DNA of 64,000 nucleotides from Polychytrium aggregatum (taxonomy: Eukaryota; Chytridiomycota; Chytridiomycetes; Polychytriales), in assembly GCF_025602895.1 (NCBI RefSeq), contig NW_026516234.1, positions 248,001 through 312,000 of the forward strand, written 5' to 3'. This document shows positions 43,993 through 56,573 of the stretch, piece after piece. The notes under the pieces were generated by a model. That model did not search any database. It was not told the DNA's origin and worked only from the letters and a program-made list of their open reading frames with translations. A program made the position numbers and the translations under genes. The first letter of the stretch is position 1, and every line of letters begins with the position of its first letter.

Positions 43993-44819
43993 TGCTCGGC
44001 ATCGCCATCGAGAAGATGCGCTATGCAGAGCAAGGAGCCGCACATGCTTCGTCCCAGACCATCCTCAGCGTCTGGCCGCCCTTGAGGAAGAACCACGGCA
44101 CTGCAGGGACAGTGAACAAGCAAGACGGTATCCGGGCTGCTTTCGAGCCAACGACAAGCCCGAGCACGCACCAGATCTTGCAGTCTGTTTCTAGCCATGA
44201 TCGGGTGTGTCTTTGGTCGGAACTGGGGAACGCCGGCGGCACAGAGACGGACAGGTTCGGCTGGGATGGTGGTCGGCAGATGCGGGGTGACGATGAAGAC
44301 AACGAAAGCCCAGCCGGAAAGGAGCAGAGGGCACCGCGGGGCGAAACGGGGACGGCTGGCAGCGACAGCTGTGTGTGTAGGCGCCGGTGTGCTGTACAGC
44401 GCAGTGGAGGCGCTGAAACTGTGTGCTCGAGCGTGATACAGGACGCCAGGTATGGAAAGCGGCCGTCCAAACAGAAGCGCACTGCTACAGTGGCGCCGCC
44501 AATGGAAGCGCGCCTTGGCGTCTTGGCAAAGGGGGGGCAACAACGACAGCGACATCTGGGTGCATGGGAGGATGCTCGACATGGTGAGGCACAGCCAGGT
44601 TGCATGAAACCTCGGTGCGTCTTTCACGGCCGGCGCCCAATCGTCTCTCGTCCTGGTCGCGTGGCCCGCTGCGATCTTGTGTCGAGCTGGATCGGGATTG
44701 TTCATGGACATGCAGTTGTTCGCCATACGATATATGCTCTGGTCGGCCAAGGATGTTCCAGATGCGCCAACTCTCGTCGACCACTCTGGCTGCCGATTCT
44801 CGCCGTCAAGCCCAAAGCC
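43993..44819. other. Intergenic between divergent syntaxin and epoxide hydrolase genes
   Basis: A long plus-strand frame covers it, continuous with exon 1 of the epoxide hydrolase, but its composition is not protein-like. I regard it as upstream/leader DNA. Confidence 0.4.
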
Positions 44820-46683
44820 ATGAAAGACACGGCTGCCAATCCGCCCTGTGCGCCCCTTGGAACGCTGCTTCCCTCGAGCTTGCCCTCCTGGAAATTAGGC
44901 TGGCAAGCTCTGTGCGGTAGCAAGTGCCAGCACCGCGAAGCATGCCTCGCCGAGGCCGATTGCCTCCGTTCCCACGGGGGCACCACCCAGCCGACTGCCA
45001 AAGACGCTCTGTTTGTTCCGCTCCCACCCCTCTCGGCGCCGTCACCAGCCGACCGGTTTGTCAACGCTGTCTTCAACGATGGCCTTGGATACTACGTCCT
45101 CGTCGCGGTGCTTGGGATTGCGGCAGCCCCTTGCTTTGCGATCGCCATGGTCCTACGCACTCTGTATTTGGAGATATCTGGGCAGAGCCAGCACGATCGA
45201 GATGAGGTCGCTGAGTCTTTGGCGCCAGACGATCTGCGCGACACCACAGGCCAGACGAGTATGTAGCATACTGCCATCCGCATCATCCATGTTGCCTGTG
45301 TTGCCCGTGTTGCCTGTGCTGCCTGTGTTGCCTCATACCATCCATGTCGTTCGTCCGATCAGCAGAAGCTAACATGCAATCTCGAATGGAATCACAGGCA
45401 GCCTGAGTGACTATGGCAAGCACTGCTTCATCGAAGCTAACGGCATGACATTCCACTGTGTCGTGGCCGGCCCAAGTGATGGCATGCCTATTCTGCTTCT
45501 CCACGGCTTCCCAGAGGTAGGCTTATCGACGGATGATGCAGGGTTATGGAGCCGTCTTGAGCCGACACCCATTCAGGCTCACACCTTCTGTTCCCACCGT
45601 CTGGCTGATTGTGCCAGACCTGGTACACCTGGCGACACCAGCTCCGAGGTCTGAGTAGCAAATACCGTGTCTATGCGGTGGATATGGTAAGGCCACGATG
45701 CTCACTTGCATCCTTCCCTAGCTGTTCGCTTCGCTTGCACCCGGCTCTGGCACAGATACAGTCCACTCACAGCTCTATTGTGCAGCGCGGATATGGGCTT
45801 TCGTCCAAGCCCGAGGGCACCAAGCACTACACCCGCTCGGCCATCCTCCAGGACATTAAGAGCATAATCCAAGTATTGGGCTATGGCAAAGGCGAGATCG
45901 CTCTCTGCGCCCACGACTGGGGTGGCATTGTTGCGTGGTCGTTCGCCGAAGAATGCCCGTGGCTGGTCAAGCGACTCATCCTGATCAACACGCTGAACCC
46001 CACTCTGTTCAAGAGAAACATGGGACTCAAACAGCTGTGTATGTCGTTTTACATGTACATCGTTCTTGTCTTTCCGGGAATCGTAAGTGCATCTGTCGGC
46101 TTTGCCAGCATGGAGCTGTTCTGCATATCGACCCACCACGAAGGCACGCTCTTTCTGCCGCGGTGGACTCGCACTAACACATGTCTTCTGGACACTGCTG
46201 ATTTGGATGAATGCGCATCCACATCCCCTGCATTCTGCTTGCGCTGCTCTCTGAAATGCACCATCCGAAAATGCCTCGCCAATGCAGTCGGACTGGGTGG
46301 CCAGGCTCAACGACTCGTACTGGATTTACGATGCCTTTCGCATCTTTGGTGATGGTGCAATCTCGGTCGTCGACATGGAGATTACCCGCCGGCTCTTTTG
46401 TAACCCAGGGAGCATCCAAGCCGCCTTTGCATACTACCGCAACCTCATGCTCGACCGATGGGCCGCACCCAAGCACGTACTGGGAAAGGATCTTGCTGTG
46501 CCAACCCTGGTGATCTGGGGCGAGGGCGATCTGACCCTTGACCGTCGCACATGCCTTGCTGGGCTGGGTTCTGAAGCGGGCCCAGTCCTCTTGGCCTCGA
46601 TTCCGGACGGATCGCACTTTCCACACGAAGCCAAGCCGGGATTGGTCAACCAGACCATCGACAAGTATCTGTCCCTCGAATGA
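44820..46683 (+). CDS. Epoxide hydrolase-like alpha/beta hydrolase with N-terminal membrane anchor
   Basis: Five exons (44820-45258, 45398-45516, 45618-45686, 45786-46082, 46288-46683) close to 439 residues. The N-terminal exon has a membrane span ([22 protein letters not shown]). The hydrolase fold shows the oxyanion-hole [26 protein letters not shown], the nucleophile elbow HDWGGIVAW (Asp), the cap-domain [11 protein letters not shown], the acid-bearing GEGDLTLD and the catalytic His in DGSHFPHEA. Epoxide hydrolases open epoxides to diols; membrane-bound forms usually detoxify lipophilic epoxides or act on lipid epoxides. Substrate is unknown. The 44820 start is the first ATG giving a sensible anchor; a shorter N-terminus is possible. 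Confidence 0.87.
45288..45336. repeat. TGTTGCCTG minisatellite in an intron
   Basis: About five copies of a 9-bp unit GTTGCCTGT/GTTGCCCGT in intron 1 of the epoxide hydrolase gene. Confidence 0.85.
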
Positions 46684-47823
46684 TGTATCCAGTGTCTCGC
46701 TGTTTTTGGAGCTGTTGCTTGTATGCTGTGTCTCTGCCGAGGCATGGCCGTATGTTCTTCTGAAACGTTTATTCTTGCTTGGTTCTTGCTTGGTGACTCG
46801 GCTCTTGCTCGGCGCTTTGGTTCTTGTTCAGTGATTTGTTCGCTTGGAGCGGTTTGTGCATTCCGGCTCGCTCTCATTCTCCTCTGGTCGTCGGTTTGGT
46901 CTCCAGTTCGCTCGCTGCGTGTCTGGGTGTGGAATCTTTCAGCTGCCTCAGCATTGTTCGGCTGTTGGCTGATGCAATACACTATGATCTGACACAATGG
47001 TGCCGTGCTCGGCTGTCACTTGCCAGGCTTGGCCAGCACCCATCTCTCCGTCTCTCCATCTCTCCATCTCTCCATCTCTCCATCTCTCCATCTCTCCATC
47101 TCTCCATCTCTCCATCTCTCCATCTCTCCATCTCTCCATCTCTCCATCTCTCTGTCTCGGACGCGTCCCGCACCGATTTCGCCCGAGCCCGCCTGCCCCC
47201 TCGCTCGTTCCCACGCCGCCCGGACCCTCCGCCGCTTTCCCACCCACCTCCGTTCCCCTCGCTCGGGCTGTCTGCACCTCGCTGTTGGTCCCCGCACCCC
47301 CCCCCACTCACTCTCTCCGACCCGGGTTTCCACGACATTTCGGCGACTTTCGCCGACTTGCGGCGAGCCGTCCTTCCGGAAACGCCCGCACACAGCATCT
47401 GACCCTCCGTGTTTGCCCGAGCTCCTGCCATATTTGTCTGCTGGTGACACCCATCTGATAACCGCTCCGGGTTCGTCCGATATGCGCCATGCTTGTGCGA
47501 CCGCGTCACCGCTCTTATCCGACCGCAGGACCCAAGTATTAAAAGCCCGATGATCGCCCTCCTCTGGTTTGCTCCCCCATCCATCCTCTCGCCGTCCTCC
47601 CAGCCAGCGACTTTGCCAGGTACGAACCGAGTCCGCCACGGTCTCGCCGCTGCACCGATCGGCCTCTGCATCTTGCCCTCCTGGATCGCTGCGTCGCTTG
47701 CTCTTGCTTTCCGATCAGCCTCCATCTCCAGTCCCCGATACCACCCAGTCTGATCGCCCCCCCCCAATCCGCCCACGGCTTTGGATCCAGGTGCCTTCTC
47801 CCTTCTGCTTCGATCAAGCCACC
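46684..47823. other. Intergenic, LEU1 promoter side
   Basis: 1.1 kb. It holds an 8-bp minisatellite (47043-47155) and a pyrimidine-rich leader. Minus-strand frames across it (ERWRDGEM repeats) are artefacts of the repeat. Confidence 0.5.
47043..47155. repeat. 8-bp minisatellite TCTCCATC
   Basis: About 14 copies in tandem, with one CCGTCTCT variant at the start. Confidence 0.95.
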
Positions 47824-50246
47824 ATGGTCGCCACAACCCCACGAACCCTCTACGACAAGATCTTCGAGAGCCACGTCGTCGATCGCCTTGATGACGGCAC
47901 TTGCCTCATCTACATCGATCGCCACCTCGTTCACGAGGTCACCTCGCCTCAAGCCTTCGAGGGCCTGCGAACTGCCAAACGCCAGGTCCGCCGCCCGGAT
48001 TGCACCCTTGCTACCGTCGACCACAACATCCCCACCACCGACCGCTCGTCGTTCACCAACATCAACGCCTTCATCAAAGAAGCCGATTCCCGAACCCAGT
48101 GCGCTACCCTCGAGGAGAACGTCAAGTCCTTTGGACTCACCTACTTTGGCATGGACGACAAGCGACAGGGTATTGTCCACGTCATCGGCCCCGAGCAGGG
48201 CTTTACCCTGCCCGGCACCACCATCGTCTGTGGCGACTCGCACACTTCCACCCACGGCGCCTTTGGTGCCCTGGCCTTTGGTATCGGCACCTCTGAGGTC
48301 GAGCACGTCCTGGCCACCCAGACCATTCTCCAGAAAAAGTCCAAGAACATGCGTATCTACTACTCGGGCCACCTCTCTGAAGGCGTGACTTCCAAGGACC
48401 TGATCCTCCACACCATTGGCCTCATCGGTACCGCTGGTGGCACGGGCTCCGTCATCGAGTTCTGCGGCCCGGCCATCGAGGCCCTCTCGATGGAGGCCCG
48501 CATGTCCGTCTGCAACATGGCCATCGAGGGCGGTGCCCGCGCCGGCATGATCGCCGCCGACGACATCACCTTCGAATACCTGAAGAACCGCCCCTTGGCT
48601 CCCAAGGATGCCGAGTGGGATCGCGCCGTTGCCTACTGGCGATCCCTCAAGTCGGACGAGGGCGCTGCCTACGACATCGACATCACCGTCAATGCCGCCG
48701 ACATCCCCCCGACCGTCACCTGGGGAACCTCGCCTCAGGATGTGGCCCCCATCACCGGCACGGTCCCGGATCCTCAGAACGAGACCGATCCCATCAAGAA
48801 GGCCAGCATCGAGCGCGCCCTCAACTACATGGGCCTGGTTCCCAACACCAAGCTGACCGAGGTTGCCATCGACAAGGTCTTCATCGGCTCCTGCACCAAC
48901 TCGCGCATCGAGGATCTGCGTTCGGCCGCCGCCGTTGCCTACGGCAGAAAGGTCGCCCCGAATGTCTATGCCATGATCGTCCCTGGCTCTGGCCTGATCA
49001 AGCAGCAGGCCGAAGCCGAGGGTCTGGACCGGATCTTCAAGAACGCCGGCTTTGACTGGTAGGTGCTGGCCCGTGAGCATCGGAGAGACTTGGAGGCTGC
49101 GGCTTCTTGGATACGAGTGATATACTGACCTCCGCTCCCTGTTGACTCGTGTTGCGCGTTGCTGCTTCGTCCCCATTCCCGATCTCGCCGTTGGTTGTTC
49201 GATCGCACATCTCCAGGAGAGAAGCCGGCTGCTCCATGTGCCTTGGCATGAACCCCGATCAGCTCAAGCCCCAGGAGCGCTGTGCCTCCACCTCGAACCG
49301 CAACTTTGAGGGCCGCCAGGGCCCGGGTGGCAGAACCCACCTTGTCAGCCCCGCCATGGCTGCGGCTGCCGCCATTGCCGGCCATCTTGTTGATGTGCGC
49401 TCTCTGATCGGCCCCGTTGCCGAGGCCAAGCTCCCTGTGGAGGTCTCGGCGCCGCAAAACTCCAAAGAGTTCCTTGTCCAAGAGGTTGTTCCGGCCCCGG
49501 CCTACCAGCTCCAGGACGTGGACGCCAGCCAGGACAGCGGCGCGGTTTCGGGCGGCATGCCCCAGTTCACGATCGTCAAGGGTGCTGCTGCTCCCCTCGT
49601 CATGGCCAACGTCGACACGGACATGATCATCCCCAAGCAGTTCCTGAAGACCATCAAGCGCACGGGCCTGGGTGTCTCGCTCTTTTACGAGATCCGCTAT
49701 GACCCGGCCACCGGCGCCGAGAAGCCCGACTTTGTCCTGAATCTGCCCCAGTACCGCTCGTCCCGCATCCTGATCGCCGGGCCGAACTTTGGCTGCGGCT
49801 CTTCACGCGAGCACGCCCCTTGGGCCCTCAACGACTTTGGCATCCGCTGCATCATTGCCCCTAGCTTTGCCGATATCTTTTTCAACAACTGCTTCAAGAA
49901 CGGCATGCTGCCGATCCCGGTGAGCCAATCCGTGGTCGACATCCTGGCCCAGGATGCCCAGGACGGCCTTGAGCTCGAAATCGATCTGCCCGCCCAAGTG
50001 ATCCGCCGCGCGAACGGCGAGACGATCGCCTTCGAGGTCGACGCATTCCGCAAGCACTGCCTGGTCAACGGATTCGACGACATTGGCCTGACCCTGCAGA
50101 AGAAGGACCTCATCTCGACCTTCGAGCAGCGTCGCTCGACGGAGTGGCCCTGGCTCGATGGAATGGGATACCGCGAGTCCAAGCAGGGCGGCGCCGTCAA
50201 GGTGCAGCCCGTGGGCCAGGCCAAGAAGGCCACTCTGGACTGGTAG
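47824..50246 (+). CDS. LEU1: 3-isopropylmalate dehydratase (isomerase), fused large and small domains
   Basis: Two exons (47824-49058, 49217-50246) give 754 residues, the normal fungal size. It isomerises 2-isopropylmalate to 3-isopropylmalate in leucine biosynthesis, in the cytosol, with a 4Fe-4S cluster. LeuC part: [69 protein letters not shown], then cluster ligands in [13 protein letters not shown] and, right after the intron, CSMCLGMN, followed by [12 protein letters not shown] linker leads to the LeuD part: [19 protein letters not shown] and [17 protein letters not shown], then [11 protein letters not shown]. All ligands are present. Codon use is strongly biased to C-ending codons, as for a highly expressed gene. 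Confidence 0.98.
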
Positions 50247-50981
50247 ACGGGCGACGTAATCGTGGCGTAACGGCTACCATAACCCCAAAAACAAAAGACG
50301 ACACCCAGTCCATCCACTCTGGCCTCCAAAGCAGAGCGATCGCCTTGCTCGTCTCCACCGTCTGAGACGAGCAAGCCGGTATCCATGACTCCAGCGTGCT
50401 GCGGGGGAGAGCGCGGCATGGAATGCGAGCTGTTCGCCAGAGTCGATCCGACTGCACCATTCAGCAATACAGCAAATATGTTGCCCAGGAATGCGAGCGG
50501 GCAGCCGGTGTCGAGGGTGCTGGGCTGGCCGAGACAGGCAAGCGCAGGACAGAAGCCGAACTCCACCCGATCCCGTTGCCGAGGTGCCCGGGGCTGCAAT
50601 CTCCAAACAGCCATGGCCCACTCGCTCTGGCGCAGCTCGGACAAATGGGTGCCGTGTATTGACAGTGGGTGCGGCCTGGCAGAACAGTGCGCTGTCACGA
50701 CGAGCCACAGACAAGGGTAAGGGTGCAATTCGGGGGGGGGGCAGCGATTGGAAGGAAATGGAAGCGAGAGAGCGACAACGAGACGACGAAGGAAGGTGGG
50801 GGAGAGACCAGGTGGAATCAAAACAGCAGGACGAAATGCAGGAAGCGGATGGAGGAAGCTGGACAACATGGTCAAATAGACAGAGGGGCTGCCCGCCCGA
50901 CATATCGCCTGGGAGCGACGACAAAAGCCCTGCTCGCTCGCAGGCCAGGGTCAACGGCCGACAATCGTGCGTGCTCCACAC
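50247..50981. other. 3' intergenic region between convergent genes
   Basis: 735 bp between the stops of LEU1 and the fascin-like gene. It contains a run of G near 50733-50741. No gene supported. Confidence 0.5.
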
Positions 50982-52036
50982 CTATGCGGCAGTGGAGGCC
51001 GAGGCAGCGGCGGCCGTGGCCATCTCGGTCTGCGAAACGACCGGGGCGGCGGCGGGGGCGGAGGCAGCGGCGTTGGACTTTTCGTCGTTCTCGATCTGCT
51101 GCGTCTGGGCGGCCTGCTCGTCGTCCTTCTTCTCCTGGGCCTCCGCCGAGGTGGTAGGCGGCTCGGGCTTGGGGTCCTCGACCTGCAGCTTGACGCCCTG
51201 CTGCTCCTGGACCTCGTCCTTGATGTCGTTGGCAGCGCTGACCACGGCGACGTGCTCCAGCTGGGCCTCATCGAGGACTCCGGCCTGGATGTCTTCCTTG
51301 GACGGCTCGACGGCGACCTCGGCGTTGCGCTCCCAGAACCACTCCTCCTTCTCAGACAGGTAGCCGAGCCAGCCGTACTGGAGATCGGGCGAGTTGGGGC
51401 TGTCCTGGTTCTGGAGCTGGCGGAGACGCTTGAAGACAGACTCGGTCAAGTTCAGCGGGCGGGCGTGCAGGTAGCGGCCGTTGTAGGACTTGTAGGTGAC
51501 CTTGTAGACCTCATCGCGCTTGTCCTCGGCCGTCTTTTGGACGTCCGAAGCGACGTTGCGGATCCACCGGGCGTTCTCGTTGTAGATGGTCTCGGTGAAG
51601 TACAAGTTGTGGTCTTGGTCGGCAGCGAGATAGTCGCCTGTGGCTCGGCTGCGGAGCGTCACAAACTCTGTGGGTCCATCACGGGTTGGCCAGGCGGGGC
51701 AGGTTGATTCGGTCGGAAGACGGTGATGGGGCAGGCCGATGCGGATGCCAAGATGGCGGCGCCAAGAAGACGTTGCAGCGTCAGACGGTTGCGCAACTCG
51801 GCCAGGGCAAAGCGAGCACGACTGCGATGCAGATGAGACAAGCAACGAGAGACGAACGAGCTGTGTTGGTGGCATGCCCGAGACCCACCTGGGTGGTTCG
51901 AGATGAAAAAGTGGGCGTTCTTGCCCTCATCCGAGACATCGGAGGCTCCTCGCAGTTCCGAGTCTGTGACGAACAGGAAGGCACCCGAGACGGTGGACTG
52001 GATGGATCGCGGGATAGGACGTTTTGCGTCGGCCAT
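50982..52036 (-). CDS. Beta-trefoil (fascin-like) protein with acidic tail
   Basis: Two exons (52036-51889, 51667-50982) give 277 residues in frame. The N-terminal ~150 residues have the strand pattern of an actin-crosslinking/fascin-type trefoil: GAFLFVTDSELRGASD, AHFFISNHPEFVTLRS, TGDYLAADQDHNLYFTE, then NGRYLHARPLNLTESV. The rest is acidic and Gln/Ala-rich (EPPTTSAEAQEKKDDEQ), probably disordered. Related small fungal proteins with this fold are known mostly as hypothetical. Actin or lipid binding would be the first guess but is not shown. Divergent from BMT2 with about 760 bp between. Confidence 0.65.
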
Positions 52037-52800
52037 GGCAGTAGCTATGCAGATCGGATGGCTGTAGTGGGGCGGATTGGAAGGCGGCGGCGGCGGCGGC
52101 AGCAAGTGCGATGGAAGACGAAAGATGGAGGCGAGGGAAGACGGAGGCGATGGAAGAGCGCAAATCCGAAAAGCGCTTTGGCGGGGTGGCGGGGCGCCTC
52201 TGTGACACCCACTGTGCATGAGATGTGCATGCCAAAAGTCGATACAGTTCCAGAAAGAACCGGGGACACCTTGGTTTTGACCATTGATCAAATAATTTGT
52301 TGCCCAACACTATTGCGCTGGCCATGGCCATTCGCCAGTGTGTCCAAGAGCACCATTCACCGCTGGCACTACGAGACCAGTGTGCGGGTCGATTGTGGAT
52401 ACCGGAGAGCGGCCGGTGGTCTTCGCTCGGAGGTGATTTGTTGAATTGCGTGCGGCTCAGTTGGACGCAAGCTCATCACGCACTACACTGACAGATGGGA
52501 TCGTGAGGGTGTCCCGTAAAGTATATGAAGTGGGCACTCATGAACGCATATGAAGCGGCCTCATGAACGCATATGAAGCAGCACTAATGAACGGACGCTC
52601 CTCGTTCGCCGCGCGGGCATCTCGTCGTCCCAATCCCCGGCGGCTCGGTCGCTCATGCCCAGGACCGCCGAACAGGCTTGTGCCACTCCCGCACAACAAT
52701 CACCGTCGCTCATTGTCTGCCGGCCATCTCGCTCGGCCAGCTGCTACTCTTTGCTCCCGCATCCGGTCTCGCCGCCCTCGGACCGCTCCTTCCCTCAACC
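52037..52800. other. Intergenic between divergent genes
   Basis: Presumed promoters of the fascin-like gene and BMT2. A short direct repeat of ATGAACGCATATGAAGC units occurs at 52535-52590. No gene supported. Confidence 0.5.
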
Positions 52801-54069
52801 ATGGGCTCCAAGCGCAAGCTGCCCATCACCGTCTCGAAACAGCGAGTCCGATCCAACCCCGAGGCCACCCAGGCTCTCATCGCCACCTATCACACCCTCA
52901 ACAAGCAGCTCACCCAACATCTGTCCCAGAACAACCATGAGGCCGCCAAAGAGGCCAAGCGCAAGATGGACGAGCTCGGCGGCCTGGATGCCTATCAGCG
53001 GGCCTCGCTCAAGGGCGGCGACGAACGCAAAGGCCGCGGAGCGAGCGGCCGATGGATCACTGACCAGCTGAGAGCCGAACACCAGCGCATCGAGGCCACG
53101 CTGCCCACACAAAACCCCAAGATCAAGCTCAAGCTGCTGGATGTCGGCGCAACCTCGGGCGAGACATACAAGCGCCTGTTTGCCTGGGTGGATGTCACGG
53201 CTATCGATCTGAATCCGCAGTGCTTGCTGGTGAAGAGGCAGGATTACTTTGAGCGGCCATTTCCAGAGACAGACGACGAAAAGTTCCATGTTGTTTGCAT
53301 GTCCTTGGTCATCAACTTTGTCGGCGATGTCGCCAAGCGAGGTAAGGCAAATCATCACCGCCATCCCCATCCGCACTCGACAGGCTCGGCCAAGATTCGA
53401 TAAGTCGCAGTCGCTGCGGAACGATCGCTGCTCTCTTGGCTGACGCTATCCAATCGCACTATCGGCGTCGATGGCCCGAGGATAGGCGAGATGCTGGTGC
53501 GCACACTGCCCTTCCTCTATCCCGAGGGCCTGTTCTACATTGTGATCCCGCTCCCGTGCGTCACAAACTCCCGCTACATGACGCACGATCATTTCGTCGG
53601 CCTGATGGGCCAGATCGGCTTCGATCTCATCGAGTTCCACCATGCCACCAAGGTCGCCTACTATCTTTTCCGCAAGTCGGCCGACTCGGACTCGGTTGAT
53701 CCAAGCGGCGTGGCTTTGAAGAAAGTCGAGATCAATCCAGGACCGGGGCGCAACAACTTTGCCATCGTCATCCAGCCACAGCCACAACCAGCAGCCCCAA
53801 AGTCGGTCGACTCGTCTCGATCAAAGCCCCGAGATCGCGGACGGCATTCGGCAGCGCCTCTGCCGAACCATAAGTCGCCAAAGACCCCGCCTGCATCCAT
53901 CTCGAAATCCTCCGGAAAACCAAAGACGTCGAAAACAACGGCATCCAGGCCGGCCGTGCCCCCAGGACAAGCGTCAAAGACCAAGTCTAAGCGAGCATCG
54001 CCGAAGCCACTCCAGGACCAACGGCTGGTCAAGAGTGGCCGCATCGCAAAGCCAGCGAGTCGAAGGTGA
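52801..54069 (+). CDS. BMT2: 25S rRNA (adenine-N1)-methyltransferase Bmt2
   Basis: Two exons (52801-53341, 53486-54069) give 374 residues. Yeast Bmt2 installs m1A2142 in 25S rRNA in the nucleolus; the animal relative is SAMTOR. Visible features: basic N-terminus (MGSKRKLPI), a helical segment with KMDELGGLDAYQRASLKGGD, GRWITDQL, SAM-binding motif I LLDVGATSG, then DVTAIDLNPQ with the acidic residue of motif II, DYFERPFPE, VVCMSLVINFVGD, and after the intron GEMLVRTLPFLYPEGLFYIVIPLPC and NSRYMT. The ~110-residue C-terminal tail is Lys/Ser/Pro-rich and probably disordered, consistent with nucleolar targeting. The family match covers the whole core. Confidence 0.93.
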
Positions 54070-54212
54070 CGGGTGCCGGAGCTGACCTGGTTATATTGAA
54101 CACAGCAAATACATCGACGACGGCGGCTGACCGCCAGAGCACGGCCTGCTGGCCATTTGATATCGAGAGATGAACCGCTGTTTCGACAGTGCGACGGCAC
54201 GCTTGCAGTTCT

Positions 54213-55455
54213 CTATACAACCGTCTTGTATTCCAGCACTTGGTAGTTGTAGACGTGCACAACTCGGCCCTGGTGAACGACCCGCAAGCCTGTGTATGAG
54301 GAAACGGTGCGAGTCCGTGCATGAGTACTCAATGGCGGTCATAGCATCCGTGAATGGCGGAACGAAGATCGTCATGGATCAAACGAGTCGCCACAAACCG
54401 CAAGGCAGATAGCGAGCGAGCGAGCAGGCAGGCAAGCGGACAAGTAAGCGCACTGGCTGCTGGGATGCATCCAGGCACTGAGGAACATGCCTTTCCAAAA
54501 TGCCAGTCACCCAGTCACCCAGTCACCCAGCCATCCAGCCATCCAGCCATCCAGTCATCCAGCCATCCAGCGGCCATGCACAATGCGATCACTTTCCAAG
54601 CGTGTCGCTTACCTTCGAGAATGTGCTCGCCGCACTCGCCCACGATGAGCTCGCCGTCGACACTGGCGCGGCCAACAAAGGTGGGCTTTCCTTCGGGGCT
54701 GGTGCCTCCGCGGACGTAGAGACCAAGCTCGACACCAACCAATTTGCCTTTGCTGTCGGCCCAGTGCAAGCCACGAGCCGACCCGGTGAGAATCTCGAAC
54801 TGATCAAAGATCGAGACGCCGTTGGGGTCGTTCTCGCGGTTGCTCCAGGGCACTTCGACGCCTCCAAAGGTGCCCTCAAGAACTTTGCCAACATGGATCG
54901 ACGAAGGCAGGATAGCCCGGCCGATGTAATACACCTTGCCGTATCGGTCATGGCCGCCATTGATGGCATTCTGGGGTACAGAGTCGAATGTGCAGGCAAC
55001 CCATTCGATCCTGCTAGTCGTGGGACTGCCGCCGCTGGCACTTCTGCCCAGATTCTTGAGGACCAGGAGGGACTCGGCCACGGGCGATGTGGAATGGATC
55101 GCTATGCTCGTGGCCTGCAGGCTGCTGTTATCGAAGCCAGACGGCTCCCACGACTTGGTATTGCGAACAGGTTCTTCGCCAAGTTTGGAGTGATGCAGCT
55201 GGCGACGACGATGTTTGTAGAGAGAAATGATCAGCCATATCGAAGCAACGATAGGCATCTGGCAGCGGCAGATGCGAACGCAGCTCGTTGGAATGGACGA
55301 TGGCATCGAAGACGCCTCGCCACGATAGATCCAGCGAGCAGCGACCAAATGCTGGCAACCATGAGACTCACCACAGTTGCAGTGAACTGCGTGCCCTGAT
55401 ACGTGACGATCTGTCCCGGAGTGTAGATCTTTCCAGCTACCCAGGGCTCCGACAT
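54213..55455 (-). CDS. DM9-repeat protein with chitin-binding-like N-terminus and membrane span
   Basis: Three exons (55455-55372, 55258-54613, 54289-54213) close to 268 residues. The first 28 residues (EPWVAGKIYTPGQIVTYQGTQF) look like the start of a CBM5/12 chitin-binding module. A short hydrophobic stretch (VASIWLIISLY) and a basic KHRRR follow, suggesting an anchor. The rest carries two DM9-type repeats: VPQNAINGGHDRYGKVYYIGRA with HVGKV and FEIL, then GLYVRGGTSPEGKPTFVGRA with GECG and, after the last intron, YNYQVLEY. DM9 proteins of animals are mannose-binding lectins or immune/adhesion factors. Here a carbohydrate-binding surface role is inferred. The intron at 54290-54612 contains a CATC/CAGC repeat. 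Confidence 0.7.
54509..54573. repeat. CCAGTCAC / CCAGCCAT tandem repeat in an intron
   Basis: About eight 8-bp units (CAGTCACC then CAGCCATC) within intron 2 of the DM9 gene. Confidence 0.9.
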
Positions 55456-56573
55456 GACGTGAGTTGATAAAGAGGCGTGTGTCGATCACAGGAGAGCGGT
55501 AGATGATGATGATATTGATTATGGTTATGTATATACGGGAGAGTCAATGCTGATGCGGGTGCAAATGATATGCGGAAGCGGATGGAGCGTCGACGCAGGA
55601 TGCGGATGGAATGTGGTGTTGAGAGGCAGAGTCGAGGAACCGACCGAGGTTGCGAATGGAGGGCAGTTGTCGGGTGCGGATGGCGGTGCCGGGATGCGGG
55701 CTGCCTGGTCGGAGGGAAGTGATGCTCCCGCGCGTCACGATCGCTCACCCCAGAAGCGCGTGCACCCCGGTCGGAGCCGGCATCGACATGAGGCCGGGAG
55801 GGAGAGAGCACCGTCGCAGACGACAGGTGCACCGCCGCAGGAGATGGACGTCGCCGCAGGGTAGGTATGCACGGGCAGCATTCAATCCCACATGGCACGC
55901 CAAGGACAGCGACGAGCATCGACGCTCGTCGCCCGGACCAACCCGCCACAGGCACGGCCCATTTGCGCTTTGCTCGGTGGTTGGGCGATGCCAATGCACG
56001 ATGATCCTAATGCACGAGCGGTGTAGGTCATCGTCTCTCCTCTGGATGGAACGTAATGGCTTGCGTTTGGCTCAGTCCTATATCATGGGCTGGGGAACCA
56101 GATGCAGTCTCGCGGCACATGCAGCGGTGGCATGGGACGGGCAGCACGACAGCCAAGAGCACCGGCCGGCAGTGGGGATTGGGGCGACAGCGCAATGACG
56201 ACACCCTAGAAAAGAGTCTATAGATGTCAATGTCTCGGCAGTCTCTCAGCCAGATTGGGCAGCGGCTTTGATCAAGTAGCATGGGTCTCTATCGCCTTAC
56301 AGGAGTCATCCGGGCCAGGCAGCCGGCGGGTCTAGGTTCATTCCATCCACCAGTCAATGGAGCGGGGCGGGCGCAATTGTGATTGCCGACAAGCCTGTTT
56401 CCCAGGGGATCTGGCTGGGAGTGACGTCCACACCGATGGGACCATCGCTTCTCAGCAGCATGGCCGCAAGCATCGGCCTCGGCTATATTTGACCGTCAGG
56501 GGAGCTTGGTGTTTCGTCTGGGTCGCCTGCACCTGCATCGTTTCAAGCACCCCAGAACAGAACTCTCGTCACC
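55456..56573. other. Intergenic between divergent DM9 and GPCR genes
   Basis: 1.1 kb without a supported gene. Frames such as 55650-56198 are Arg-rich and lack domains. Confidence 0.5.

Noticed and set aside
43992-44819. N-terminal extension of the epoxide hydrolase
   Set aside because: Open frame but with no protein-like composition and reaching into the syntaxin 5' repeat.
46982-47842. Minus-strand frame with ERWRDGEM repeats
   Set aside because: Artefact of the TCTCCATC minisatellite, overlapping the LEU1 leader.
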